NCBI GenBank assembly: GCA_943735955.1
Contig: OX030956.1
Coordinates: 14,996,195 to 15,060,194 of the forward strand
DNA length: 64,000 nt
Direction: 5' to 3'
DNA from: Piscicola geometra
Taxonomy: Eukaryota > Annelida > Clitellata > Hirudinida > Piscicolidae
The translations under genes and the position numbers were made by a program. Under the pieces are notes generated by a model. That model worked only from the letters and a program-made list of their open reading frames with translations. It was not told the DNA's origin and did not search any database. This document shows, one piece after another, positions 1 to 20,862 of the stretch (position 1 is the stretch's first letter; each line of letters starts with the position of its first letter).

Positions 1-645
1 TATCAGAGCTCTAAAAAATCTCATTTTGATCATGCTTTTGAATAAAAATGAAAAAACATTTTAAACATTAATAGTTTTAACAATGTAATTTAGTTAAAAG
101 GTAGTTTTCTGAATAAATTCATCTTTAAAAAAATTATTTTAAATACAAAAGAGATAAAGAAATGTTTCTGAATATTTTTAATGATACGAAACCTTCATAG
201 TGTTGCGCCAGTGGTAAATATTGAAATTATCGCTTGAAACTTTACAAAGATTTTTTAAACTATAAAAGTAAGCAAAAACAAATTTAAGAGGTTTAAAAAT
301 CAAAATGTTTTTTTTCATTGGCACCCTAATATACATACAGATGTATACAGATAATTATGTAAATAAAAGTTTTATTCTTGTATATTATGTAAATAAAGAT
401 TTTTTTCTTGTGATTTATGTAAATAAAAAAATATTTTTAATTTTATAAACAAGTTTTAACAGTTTTTTATAATTAAATAAGCATGTCAGTTTTGTCTTTG
501 TATTGAATAATGCAAACATTTGTAAAGTAACTTTTAACGAATAAAAACTGTGTCCCTTACTTTTTTTCGGGCTGGATACGCCCATGACAGAAATATAGTT
601 TCTAAATGCAAACTGTCGAAGCGCAAGGACAGCAAGCAACGAACG
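1..645. other. AT-rich stretch with no visible gene
   Basis: I see no coding exon, RNA gene or recognisable repeat here. Short open frames lack codon bias and homology that I recognise. Confidence 0.5.
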
Positions 646-735
646 ATGTGTAAGAACCTAAACCTCGATGATCTGTGCTCGAAGCTGACCACTGATCAGC
701 TGGAAGATCTCCACACCCACTTCATCGACCCAGAT
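646..735 (+). CDS. Orphan exon resembling the tropomodulin N-terminus
   Basis: An ATG at 646 opens a GC-richer 30-codon stretch with the pattern L-D-D-L-x-x-K-L-T-x-x-Q-L-E-x-L, ending in I-D-P-D. This is the layout I know from the first actin/tropomyosin-binding segment of tropomodulins. A possible donor (GAT|GTACTT) follows at 736. The reading frame also runs upstream to a possible acceptor near 585, so it could be internal. No further tropomodulin exons are visible downstream, where a transposon and then MTFP1 on the other strand follow. It may be a stray exon, a pseudo-exon or the start of a gene with a very long intron. Confidence 0.3.
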
Positions 736-895
736 GTACTTACAATTCATTCAAATGCAACTTAGAAAGATCACTTCGATTATTGTATTCTTTAACGCAT
801 ATATTTATCTTTTAAAATGTCGCAACATGTTTTTAAAGTAATCTATAAGCGTGCACTGTCCAGAGGCGTAGTGAGGGGGGCTGGGTAAGGGGAAG

Positions 896-1291
896 CATAG
901 GCGGTGATCCTGGGGTCCGGTCCTTTATCCACTTTTCGGTAGTGAAGGAGTCCGTCTTAATGTGGACCCACTCTCCAACTTTTTGCAGCAAAACGTTTTT
1001 AAACTCTTGTTTTGATACGAGCATAATCGACAACCATAGCATAAAACAAGATGTTTAAATATTAATATATTGTGAGTATGTGTAGTTATAGTGATAGCTG
1101 TCTAAAACTGAACTATTCATTGCTTGATTAGATATTCGTATAAAAAAAGTTTAAGAATATTTTTCCATGATTCGGACCACAGAAACACCCCTCTCCCCCC
1201 AGGATCGCTCATGATGGGTAGGATCCCCCCACACAGGATCGTCTATGATGGGTAGGACCCTCCCAGGATTTGCAGAAGATCGTCGCCTCTG
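896..1291 (+). mobile_element. hAT-type MITE, family A, copy 1
   Basis: Non-coding element with ends CATAGGCGGTGATC and GATCGTCGCCTCTG, imperfect inverted repeats of each other. Flanking 8-mers aggggaag (888-895) and aggggaaa (1292-1299) look like a slightly diverged target duplication; 8 bp is the hAT hallmark. Closely related copies lie at 3555, 31235 and 38627. Confidence 0.75.
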
Positions 1292-1299
1292 AGGGGAAA

Positions 1300-2325
1300 A
1301 ACTGCCCTGAGTGCCAGAGGAGGTTCATTGTATTTGTTGGATATATTGTTAGTGGAAGGCTCTCTGCGATAATTAGGATTTTTTTACAACTCACAAAAAC
1401 TTTAGGAAAATGTGATACATTCAATATATTCATCTGCAAATTATTAAATTCATTGCTTAAAGTTTGATGTATTAAAAATCCCCGTTTTAATTGATTAATT
1501 TGTATTTGCTAATATTTTATTTTGCACGTTTTCATAGTGATTTTATCTAACAGCACCAAGCTAGATCACAAGCTTTATTTTGTCGGAAAAATCCCTCAAA
1601 TACAAATATTTTCTAAACGAACTAATTAATAATCATAACCTAACATAAATTAAACATAAATTAACATTTAAAAATGAATTATCTCCCAAATAAATGTTTA
1701 GAAGCAATTAGTTGATTTATATTTAGTTATAATAATTAAGAGAAGATATTTATAAGTTAAAAAAATAAAATCTCATAAATTGCACTTTCCAAGAAGTAAA
1801 GGCATTCGATGTGGCGTGAATACGGAGTCAACTATCTAAATATATAAGCCTTATATATTTAGATAGTTGACTATATTATAAGGGAATATCAAAGAAAACA
1901 ATAAGAAAAACTAGACACCTTTTGTGACAACCTGATAACTTAATTACATTGAAAACGTCCAGTCTATGAAACATTATCACTGCCTATAAAATATTAATAC
2001 TTCCTAAGCTGGCAAGTCTTGAATATGCTTTTGAAGTCATAATATAACTGAGCTAGGTCGTAAATGCAATAAAACCATAGAAACTTAAGTATGTAAAATG
2101 AAGAAAAAGTAGGCTGCATAGTTGTATAAAATAAAATGGTTTTAATTATAAAACTTCAAGTATTAATTATATTAATTATTATATAAATCATAATACAAAA
2201 TTTTGCAAATAACGTATGAAAGAATTCAATTGCCATGATATACAAGAATACCTATGAAGATAACTCTCATTATCATCAATACTAAAAGCTGATTACACTG
2301 CAGGATTTGTTTCTCATGAGAGAAT
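1300..2325. other. Intergenic, includes the MTFP1 3' flank
   Basis: No gene is seen apart from the palindrome at 1826. The sequence just below 2326 is the 3' untranslated side of MTFP1, which is on the minus strand. Confidence 0.5.
1826..1872. repeat. Perfect palindrome, 23-bp arms, 1-nt spacer
   Basis: The arm starting AGTCAACTATC (1826-1848) is followed by one C and then its exact reverse complement (1850-1872). No target duplication or coding content is visible. The loop is too short for a normal pre-miRNA. It could be a foldback transposon relic or a recent inverted duplication. Confidence 0.85.
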
Positions 2326-4290
2326 CTACTTTTTAAACATCTTCCTGAATGTGTTGTCCATTGCCCAGTCAACAAAGTGATCAATGGGCTTGATGATGAT
2401 GGGAATCGAGGCGAGACCAATGCTTGTGACCAGCAATTTCCTTCTAAGAACTGGCAGCTTTGTGAACCTCTCAAAAATCTTGTTGTTTGCGTAACATATT
2501 CTGTTGATCGTAAAGCCTGGAATAATCACTGAGGCAAACGCCTGCCAAATAAACGTGTCCAAGACAACCGTTGCCACTTCCTTGCCCACTTCAGTCTTTG
2601 AACTACTTTGTAATTCATCAATTTTCTCTTTTAGATTTTCATTAAACTTCTGAAAGATCAAAAAAAACTTTAAATATGTTATTCTGAAATTCATGTGTAG
2701 ATATTTGTACCTTGTAAGTTGCTTGACCCTTGCTGCTCGCGTCTGCAACAACATATGCAGAAGATACAACGTAAGTGAGCCTCACCACGTTGACGGGCAT
2801 AAACGCTCGAAACGCTTCTCCAACTTCATTTGCATAACCTGAAAATAATAATTAATGTAACTGTATTTATTGTAACTGTATTTACTGTAACTGTATTTAC
2901 TGTAACTGTATTTACTGTAACTGTATTTACTGTAACTGTATTTACTGTAACTGTATTTATTGTAACTGTATTTACTGTAACTGTATTTACTGTAACTGTA
3001 TTTACTGTAACTGTATTTACTGTAACTGTATTTACTGTAACTGTATTTACTGTAACTGTATTTACTATAACTGTATTTATTTAATGTAACTGCATACAAG
3101 CAGACTTCAAGGAAGCTTTCTGGGCTAACACACAAGTCAAGACAAACTCCAAGTCATTGGATGAACTCAGACTCTCACTGAAAGACAAACTGCTAGATAC
3201 AGCAAAGCAGGTGGAAGAAGCAGATGTAGTGGTGGAATGAGTCTGTCGAAAGTGTCGTGGCTGAAAAGTACAGATGCCTCAAGGCATGGAAAGATAATGG
3301 CAGCCATACAACACTGCAAAAAGTGCCTGCAAACAAGCTGTCCAGAATCTGAACTTAAGATCGCTATGAGTGCTGCAGAGAAAAAGTTTTCAGTTCTATC
3401 AAACAATCAATCCGAAAAACAGTAGAAGAAATAGTTTTGCTAAACAAATTTGACGAAAAAATTAAAATATAATCGAGAGCTGCCATTAAGGAATGATGCT
3501 GGCGAAATGTGACTGAACTAGAATTTGTAAAAACCTAGAAGGAGCACTATGAACCATGGACAGCGATCCTGGGGAGGGGGGGGTTCTGGAGTCCGGACCC
3601 CACCACTTTTAGCTAGCGAGAGGGTCCGCTTTAATGTGGACCCCCCACTTTTTTCTATAACATTTTTTTAACAATTACTGTTTTAATGTGCACATAATTG
3701 TCAAACATGGCATAAAAAAGAATTTTCACATATTAATACATTGTGAGTATGTTTAGTTATAATTATAGCTGTCTAAAATACAACTTTTCATTGCTTACAT
3801 AAATATTCGTATAAAAACAGATGTCAAAATTTTGTTTCAAGTGGGGGGAGGGGGGCCAGAACCCCCAGACCCCCCAGATTGTCCATGCTAGTTAGGACCC
3901 CCCAAGATTTGCAACAGATCGCCGACCCTGCTTTGAGCGTCTGCTCAACCTAGAGGTCCCATGGTGTCCTGAAGATCTGTTTGTGGAAGACCCAGTTGAA
4001 GGACCAAGTGTGCCAATCACTGCAGAAATTATCAAGAAAGCCATTGCTAAGATGAGTAAGGCAGCTGGTCCATCTGGCATCATCGCTGATACGCTTAAGT
4101 TTGCTGGTGTACAAGGAGCCATCCTTGTACGTGATTTTGCTGTGTGCAATATAACAGAAGAAAAGATTCTTTGGAATTTCCCTGAAGGTTGAGTTATTTG
4201 TTAAGCTTAAAAATTACCTAGATATCGGACTGGAGTATCTCGATATAGATCCACTTCTTTGATAACGGCTTCTGCTTTTTCCGACGTCAT
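2326..4290 (-). CDS. MTFP1: Mitochondrial fission process protein 1 (MTP18)
   Basis: Complete three-exon gene: 4218-4290, 2711-2838, 2326-2649; the phases close exactly to give 174 residues, close to the human 166. MTFP1 is an inner mitochondrial membrane protein needed for Drp1-linked fission and inner-membrane integrity. Family signatures are clear: DLYRDTPVRYLG in exon 1, YANEVGEAFR in exon 2, and VLDTFIWQAFASV, IPGFTINRIC and SIPIIIKPIDHFVDW in exon 3. The last block holds the hydrophobic segments. The start ATG at 4290 gives an N-terminus of the expected length. Intron 1 (1379 bp) carries a 15-bp tandem repeat and a LINE fragment broken by a MITE. The gene is divergent from the small gene at 4519. 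Confidence 0.95.
2857..3080. repeat. 15-bp tandem repeat in MTFP1 intron 1
   Basis: About 14 head-to-tail copies of TGTAACTGTATTTAC with rare single-base changes. The long open frames across it on both strands are repeat artefacts. Confidence 0.95.
3093..4200 (+). mobile_element. Decayed RTE-like LINE fragment split by a MITE
   Basis: Plus-strand remnants of a non-LTR retrotransposon. Before the MITE are pieces resembling the linker after the endonuclease (LDELRLSLKDKLLDTAKQ, then EKYRCLKAWKDNGS in a shifted frame). After it comes the start of the reverse transcriptase domain (ERLLNLEVPWCPEDL, KKAIAKMSKAAGPSGI). Several stops and frame changes show it is dead. It lies antisense in MTFP1 intron 1. 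Confidence 0.75.
3555..3930 (+). mobile_element. hAT-type MITE, family A, copy 2
   Basis: Ends CATGGACAGCGATC and GATCGCCGACCCTG. It interrupts the LINE reading frame E-H-Y-E-R-L-L-N. Flanks ctatgaac and ctttgagc each differ by one base from ctatgagc, the 8-mer expected from the uninterrupted frame, so this is a diverged target duplication. Confidence 0.8.
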
Positions 4291-4518
4291 TTAACAACAG
4301 GTGTGTACAATAAGAAAGTTTTAATGACCTAACATTCTAAAAGAAGCACTCTTAATTCGGTGAAAAGTTAATTCAGTAATAATAATACACTCTTGAACAT
4401 AAAATTTTCAAAAGTTGAAAATGAATTAGGAGTTAATTTTTTTATAAATAATTTTTAAAGAGAAAATTATAAAAAAAGTTTTACTTCCTATCTAGCAGGC
4501 GATTATCTTTTTTGAGTA
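4291..4518. promoter_or_regulatory. Likely bidirectional promoter region
   Basis: Only 228 bp separate the start codons of MTFP1 (minus) and the small gene at 4519 (plus). Head-to-head spacing this short implies a shared promoter. I see no clear TATA box or other named element. Confidence 0.5.
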
Positions 4519-5014
4519 ATGGACGTGCAAAAAATAACTTCGGAGGTATTATTTTTAATATTTCTTTTTGAATTGTGAAAAAATTATTGGAAATATGTTT
4601 TTTAAGTCTCAGAGGTCAGCAGATAAAATCAAGTCTCAGATAGATATTATGGTATCATCTATATCCAACATCATCAAAAATAGTACTACTGGAGAATTCA
4701 GAAAGGAATGTTTTAAAATCACTAATGTTAGTTTTTCCAATTTACATTACATTATTACTATTGCTTTTTAATGTTTTATCAAGGTAATAAACAGACACGA
4801 CTTCGAAAAAGCACTGTTTCAGAAATTTGCGAGTTTAGTCAAACGTACCCACGGCATTGATATTTTGGAAAAAGTAATATTTATTTAAATAAATTCATTC
4901 CTCAAATAAATATTTTCCTCATTTATCAAGCCAGAAGTCCACGTTATTGATAGCGACTCAGATGAGAACACAGAAAAAGCTGAAGATGAAGACCGAGATC
5001 TTGAATTTTTTTAA
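4519..5014 (+). CDS. Small unknown protein with acidic C-terminus
   Basis: Four exons with clean splice sites and all phases zero: 4519-4545, 4607-4726, 4784-4873, 4931-5014, giving 106 residues. I do not recognise the family. The middle looks helical and charged (FRKECFKITN, HDFEKALFQKFASLVKR). The tail is rich in Asp and Glu (DSDSDENTEKAEDEDRD) and ends in LEFF. There is no signal peptide or membrane segment. Small size, acidic tail and a shared promoter with a mitochondrial gene suggest a soluble nuclear or cytosolic housekeeping factor, but that is only inference. The unusually short 27-nt first exon rests on the ATG at 4519 and donor GAG|GTATTA. Confidence 0.6.
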
Positions 5015-5485
5015 TTTGAAAGATTTATGAAGACAATCTTGTAAAAGAAGAAAAAACATGAAATTTATTTAGTTAAGTATCATATAAATTTGTTGTATTC
5101 TTGAATTTATTTAAAATATTTCATTGATTTGATACTTGATTATACAAATAAATCTATCCAAAAAATAATTTTTTAAACATAATGATGTTAAAAATAAATC
5201 CTCAATTTCTCAATTTGTTTCATATTAAAGTATAGCCTCGCCAAGATAAAGGGTCGTTCTTCTTTTCAATAATTACACAATTATCTCTATAAGGATGTGT
5301 TATATTATATCATTAAAATTGCATCTGAACAAAAAGACGATTTCTTCTATTTTGATGAGGTTGTGGAAATTACAAATGCAGTTATAATATCCGACCAAAA
5401 ATCATTTCGTGACAGAGTTTTGACGTTGAATACACTTTTTAGCATTTTAGATAGCTAACCAAAAAGATCTTTATAAGTAAAAAAA

Positions 5486-15635
<10,150 letters not shown>

Positions 15636-15982
15636 GTGGTAGCAACTATAGTTTTTAGTCAATAGTTAAATTAATTGTTTTTCATTGTTATGTTACTGAA
15701 ATTACTTTTTTTGTGTTTTTATAATTTAGGTCTTATTCTATTCAATAAAAATTTAGCACGGTCGTTGTCTATTACAGAACCAAATGCATTAATTGACAAT
15801 CATGAAGCACACGGTCAAATAGTTTTTAAATAATAATAAAACTAAAAGTATACAGAATAGTACTTTTTTTTTCAATTCCAATTCACTAAGCCTGAAACTT
15901 TAAAAAAGCTTTACCCATTAAAGCCCAAATCATTTATGGCCATGCCACAGTGTTTCTGTTGATTATACTTACTCAATAGTAC
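15636..15982. other. Integrin 3' flank
   Basis: AATAAA at about 15744 could end the integrin message. Nothing else is recognisable. Confidence 0.5.
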
Positions 15983-17300
15983 CAGTGGCGCGACCAGCAA
16001 AAAATGCTGGGACGGAGCTCAACTTTGGTATGAAAAATTAATTGTTTAATCTATATACCGCCGCTTTTGCGTTTTCGCAACATCAATTTATTTATTTTTT
16101 TGCTGTTTTAAAACCGAGTTTTCTACATTTTTTACAAAAAATGTGAAATCATATTTTCATAAGTATAATTTTTAATTTTTATATATCTAATCGTTCCTCT
16201 CCTGTTTATATTTCTCAAAGCAATCTTTCCTCGCTTAGATAACTTTTCACTTTTTTTTTCGATTTCAGTATTTTCATATAAATTTAGTTTTAATTTCAGG
16301 GTGAAAAGATATTTAATATTTGAATTCAATTTTTTATTATTTAGGATAACTTTAAAAACGTTTTTAATGCATTTAAGATTAATGCTGCGTTTTCGCAACT
16401 TTGACGTGATATATCATATGGTTTTTAATAGGCTTAGTCATTTATTATAATATTAATAATGAAAATAATAAAACTATTATTTAAATGTTAATTTATTATG
16501 GATTTTATAAAATTAATATTCAATTTTGTAGATGAACGTTGGTTTTTATATTTTGAGAAAAACTTTCAGACCGCAAATGCTTCATATTTGAAGCTTTTAT
16601 TGAAGAAAATATAATTTTTTCACCTCTCAAAGATTGATTATAAAATTTAAATAAGTATAAAATTCGTCGTCAGTGTCGTCTTTGCTACAGCACGACAGTT
16701 TATGAGTGTGCTGTTGTAATTCACGTTTAATATTTGTTTTGTTGTAATTAAAATAATAATAATTATTATTATAACTATTAAAATAATTATAATTGAAAAT
16801 TTTGCAATTGAAATGTATTTCTGTTTTAATAAATATAGTTTGCATCAATTTATTTATGATTCCTTACTGCATAGAATTATATCACACAACAACAAGCGTT
16901 TTCGCAACATTTTACCCCATTAAAACTAATAAAAAAATTTTTACATTTTGCTTGAATTATTATTATAACCATATAATAAAGTCTAAATGTTAAATTCCTT
17001 TTTTTAAATTTTCGGGTAGTGGCGGTAAATGGGCTAAATCAAAACTACCAATTAGAATTAATAAAGATTTTAAGATAGTTTATTAATGATACAAAAGAAA
17101 AACAACAAACTAAGTTGCATAGTATTCTTAGAGTAACGTCATCATTTTTTAAACTAAGGGAAAGGTAAAAAAATAAGTTTGATATGAGATCCTAAACTGT
17201 CTATAATTTTTAAAACAATTAGTTTAAAATAAATTTCGATGTTTTCTCAGTAACTAAATAATTTTTCGATCAGTTTGCGGAGATCTTTTCATCAACTTCA
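15983..17300 (+). mobile_element. hAT family B element, truncated copy
   Basis: Starts CAGTGGCGCGACCAG and is collinear for about 1.3 kb with the element at 18304, sharing the CGCTTTTGCGTTTTCGCAAC block and a CTACCAATTA block. It stops where a family A MITE fragment (about 17300-17405) begins, so its right end has been lost. Confidence 0.75.
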
Positions 17301-19551
17301 TTAAAATACAAATTTCTTAACTCTTATTTTGATACGAGCCTTATCGTCAACCATGGGATAAAAAAGGCTAATACAGTAATACATTGTGAGTATGTATGGG
17401 CAGCAATGCTATTGGGCAGTGATGGGCACTCAACTACTTTTGAGTAGTTAAACTTTTGCTAACTACTTAACTACTTTTGAGTAGTTAAACTACTAGTTAA
17501 CTACTAACTACTTTTCAATAGTTAAACTTTTAGGGCTTAACTACTTTTCAGTAGTTGGAGTAGTAACTACATTTCAACTACTTTTTCTCAAAGTTAAGCA
17601 TATATTATATCGAAACCGGCTGTAATACTTATCAATCAATACCTTACTGTTATATTCATATTACTGTTTATGTCTACATAGGTAAGACAGAGGAGACAAA
17701 TATAATTTTCACTAATAACACTCTGTAATTTTCTTGATATCAGAACAGTCAACACAAAAACAATGGAAGTATTTAATCATATATATAGAATATATGATAT
17801 ATATATATATATATATGTATTTACTGCTCAATTGCTGGTGGTATTCAAGTAGGATTATTAAGTGGTTCAAATATTCATAATATCTTAAAAACTCAGAGTG
17901 ATTACAATAAAATAGCCAGTTTAAAACACTTTTTAGAGTTTTATAACACAAAAACAAATAAAAGACAGTTTTATAAGTTTTACACTATAGCGTTACTCTT
18001 TAATAACGTTCTCAGCTTTGGTAACTTGCCTTAAGACGACAAGTTTTTCAAACATGCTGTCAGAAAGTTTACAACTTCTTGGAACCAGAATTTGTCTAGC
18101 AGCACTGAACAACCTTTCGGCTGCAGCACTACTGGGCAAGGATGCATTAAATTTCAGAAAGGCATTACACAGTCGAGGAAATTTAAATAGAACTTTTAGT
18201 TCAGTGTCAGCACTAGAAAGATAAGTATGAATTTCTTCTTCTATGCTGCTGTCAACAGTAGTGTCAGTATCATTGCTTTCTGTCACAAAAGAATACAAGT
18301 CATCAGGGGCGCAACCAGCAAAAAATGCTGGGGGGGGCTCAACTGTAGTAAAAAAAAATAATTGTTTAATCCATTTACCGCAGCTGTTGCGTTTTGCAAC
18401 ATCAATTTTTATATTTTCTTGCTGTTTTAATACCGAGTTTTTTCACATATTTCGTACAATAAATTTTAAATTTTAAATTTATAAGTTAAATTTCAACTTT
18501 TTTCATTTTATTAGTTATAGTCTTTCATATCCTGTTCACATTTAAAATGTCTCAAAACAATCTTTCTTCGCTTAGATAATTGTTCAATTTTTTCGTTCGA
18601 TTTTTAGTATATTTATACAAATTTAGTCTTAATTTCAGTGTGAAAAGATAGTTAATACTTGAATTATTTTTTTAATATTCAAAATAACTTTTAAAACGTT
18701 TTCAATGCTTTTAAAAATCAATTTATAAAATTAAAAGTTGAATTTTGTAGATGAATGTTGATTTTTATATTTCGATAAAAAATTCCAAACCGCAAATGCT
18801 TCACACTTGAAGCTTTTATTGAAAAGAAAATAATTTTTTAACCTCTCATAGGTTGAATATAAAATTAAAATAAAGATAACATTCGTCGTCAATGTCGTCT
18901 TTGAAACAGCACGACAGTTTATGAGTAATGTTGTAATTCACGTTAAATAATTTGCTTTGTTGTAATTGAAATAATTATTATTAATATTATAACAAATAAA
19001 ATAATTAGAAGTCTGAATTTTATCGAACTATTTGCAATTGAAATTTATTTCTGTTTAATAAATGTGTTTTGAATCTATTTATGATTTCTTTCTGCAGATA
19101 AGTATGTCACACTATCTGCTCACGTTGCGTTTTCGCAACATTTTGCTCCATTAAAACTTATGAAATAATTGTTTTCAATTTTGCTTGAATTCTTCTTATA
19201 ACCATATGATGCAAGTCTAAATGTAAAATTCATGTTGACTTTTTTTCTCGGGTAGCGGCGGTCAATGGGCTAAATAAAAACTACCAATTATAATTGATAA
19301 AAAATTTAGATAGTTTATTAATGATACAAAAGAAAAACTACAAACTAAGTTGCATAGTATTCTTAAAGTTACGTCATCATTTTTTAACCTAAGGTAAAAA
19401 GTAAAAAAATAAGTTTGATATGAGATCCTAAACAGTCTATGATTTTTTTCAAATATTTAGTTTCAACCTAATTTTGATGTGTTCTCAGTTACAAAATAAT
19501 TTTTCGATCAGTTTGTGAAAATCTTTTCACCATTTCATTTACTGGAAGAAG

Positions 19552-20080
19552 ATGTTAGTTTCTGCACTTGTTTTATCTCGAATTGACTATTGTAACTCAC
19601 TCTATTATAATTTACATGAAACTACTTTGAAACCATTAAATTAAGTTTTTAATTATGCAGCTAGAGTCGTTAGCCGTACTCCTATTTATCACCACATTAC
19701 ACCCTCTCTCATCTTATTACATTGGCTCCCCATCAAAGTTAGGATTATATTTAAAATCTGTGTTTTTATGTTTAAATTAAAAAACTCCTCAGTATCCCCA
19801 ATATACCTCAAATTATTAATAACTCACCCTCATAGAAGTAATTTAAGATCATCCACTCAAAATCATTATTTCATCCCTTTCATTTGCTAAACGTTCTTTC
19901 CATTATGCAGGTCCATATATTTGGAACTCATTACCTCCTTATTTAACTACTTCTAAATCATTATTTACTTTTCGTAAGGATCTGAAGACATATCTGTTTA
20001 ACAAATTTATTTACGAGCGCTCTTGAATTTGAAGAAAAAGCGCTATAGAAATCTATTTGATTGATTGATTGATTAAGATA
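19552..20080 (+). mobile_element. L2/CR1-like LINE 3' end
   Basis: Decayed C-terminus of a LINE reverse transcriptase: LVSALVLSRIDYCNSLYYNL, then LLHWLPIKVRI and further pieces resembling CR1/L2 ends. It closes with a GAGCGCTC-to-AAGCGCTATA hairpin and a (TTGA)n tail, a tail type shared with the SINE-like family in this window. Confidence 0.75.
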
Positions 20081-20221
20081 TTCTCAAAAAAGCTTTGCAA
20101 ACGACGAGCAGATACAGTCGTCTTAAAATGAGTTTTAATAAGCCGAAGTTTAGAAAATGCTTTTTCTGCATCTGATGAAGTAACTGGCAGAGTTTGAACA
20201 ACATCGATTTGATCTTTGGTT

Positions 20222-20862
20222 AGCGGCTGCCATTTTGGCAGCCGCTCAAATAAATTTGTGGAATAAACGGTTTTGGGTATAATATATTAAAATTTTAGAA
20301 TCTAAAGTCTAAATAAAAATTAAATTTAATTAATTAGAATGTTTTTAGTGCAAATGTTGGTTGTTTTCAATCTGTCGAGAATGGCCGAAGCAGACCAAGA
20401 TGGCCGCAGGGAATCAAAGCGCTCAAGGAGAAAGGATAAAGGAGAAAGCTTTCCATAGCATCAGCAGTACCAGCGTTGGCAAAGACTTCTCCTTCACCCT
20501 CTTTCGCAGCCTCGGCACCAGTGGCAAGACAGAAAATTGAGAAGAATGATGATTGTGTTTTGAGGATGATGTGGTAATGATTCTGCTGTGGTATGAGTGT
20601 TGGTATTGTGGTGATGAAAGAATTTTTTATTTATGGTGATAGTGATTTTTTGGCGGTGATTGTCATGGTGGGGTGGGTGAGGTTGGATTATTGAGGTTGA
20701 TCGTGTGTTTATATATATATTTTAATTTATATATATACATATATTGGTAATGGTCTAAAAACCGTTTTATTTAACAAATTTATTTGAAGAGCGCCTTTGT
20801 TCACTTAGTAAAGGGCGCTATACAAATCATTAGTGATTGATTGATTGATTGATCGAGCATAT
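20222..20862 (+). mobile_element. SINE-like/LINE-end family C, longest plus copy
   Basis: About 640 bp. It starts with an inverted repeat GCGGCTGCCA-TTT-TGGCAGCCGC and has a CAAGATGGCCGC motif. It ends GAGCGCCTTTGTTCAC...AAAGGGCGCTATACAAATC followed by TGATTGATTGATTGAT. Other copies are at 41975-42395 and, inverted, 55502-56148; tail-only pieces are at 26500, 30655 and 56485. I see no tRNA-like head. Confidence 0.8.

Noticed and set aside
1826..1872. microRNA precursor
   Set aside because: Loop of one base and perfect arms do not fit a normal pre-miRNA.
2782..3135. Repetitive Tyr-Ser-Lys ORF and its antisense Val-Thr ORF
   Set aside because: 15-bp tandem repeat in MTFP1 intron 1.
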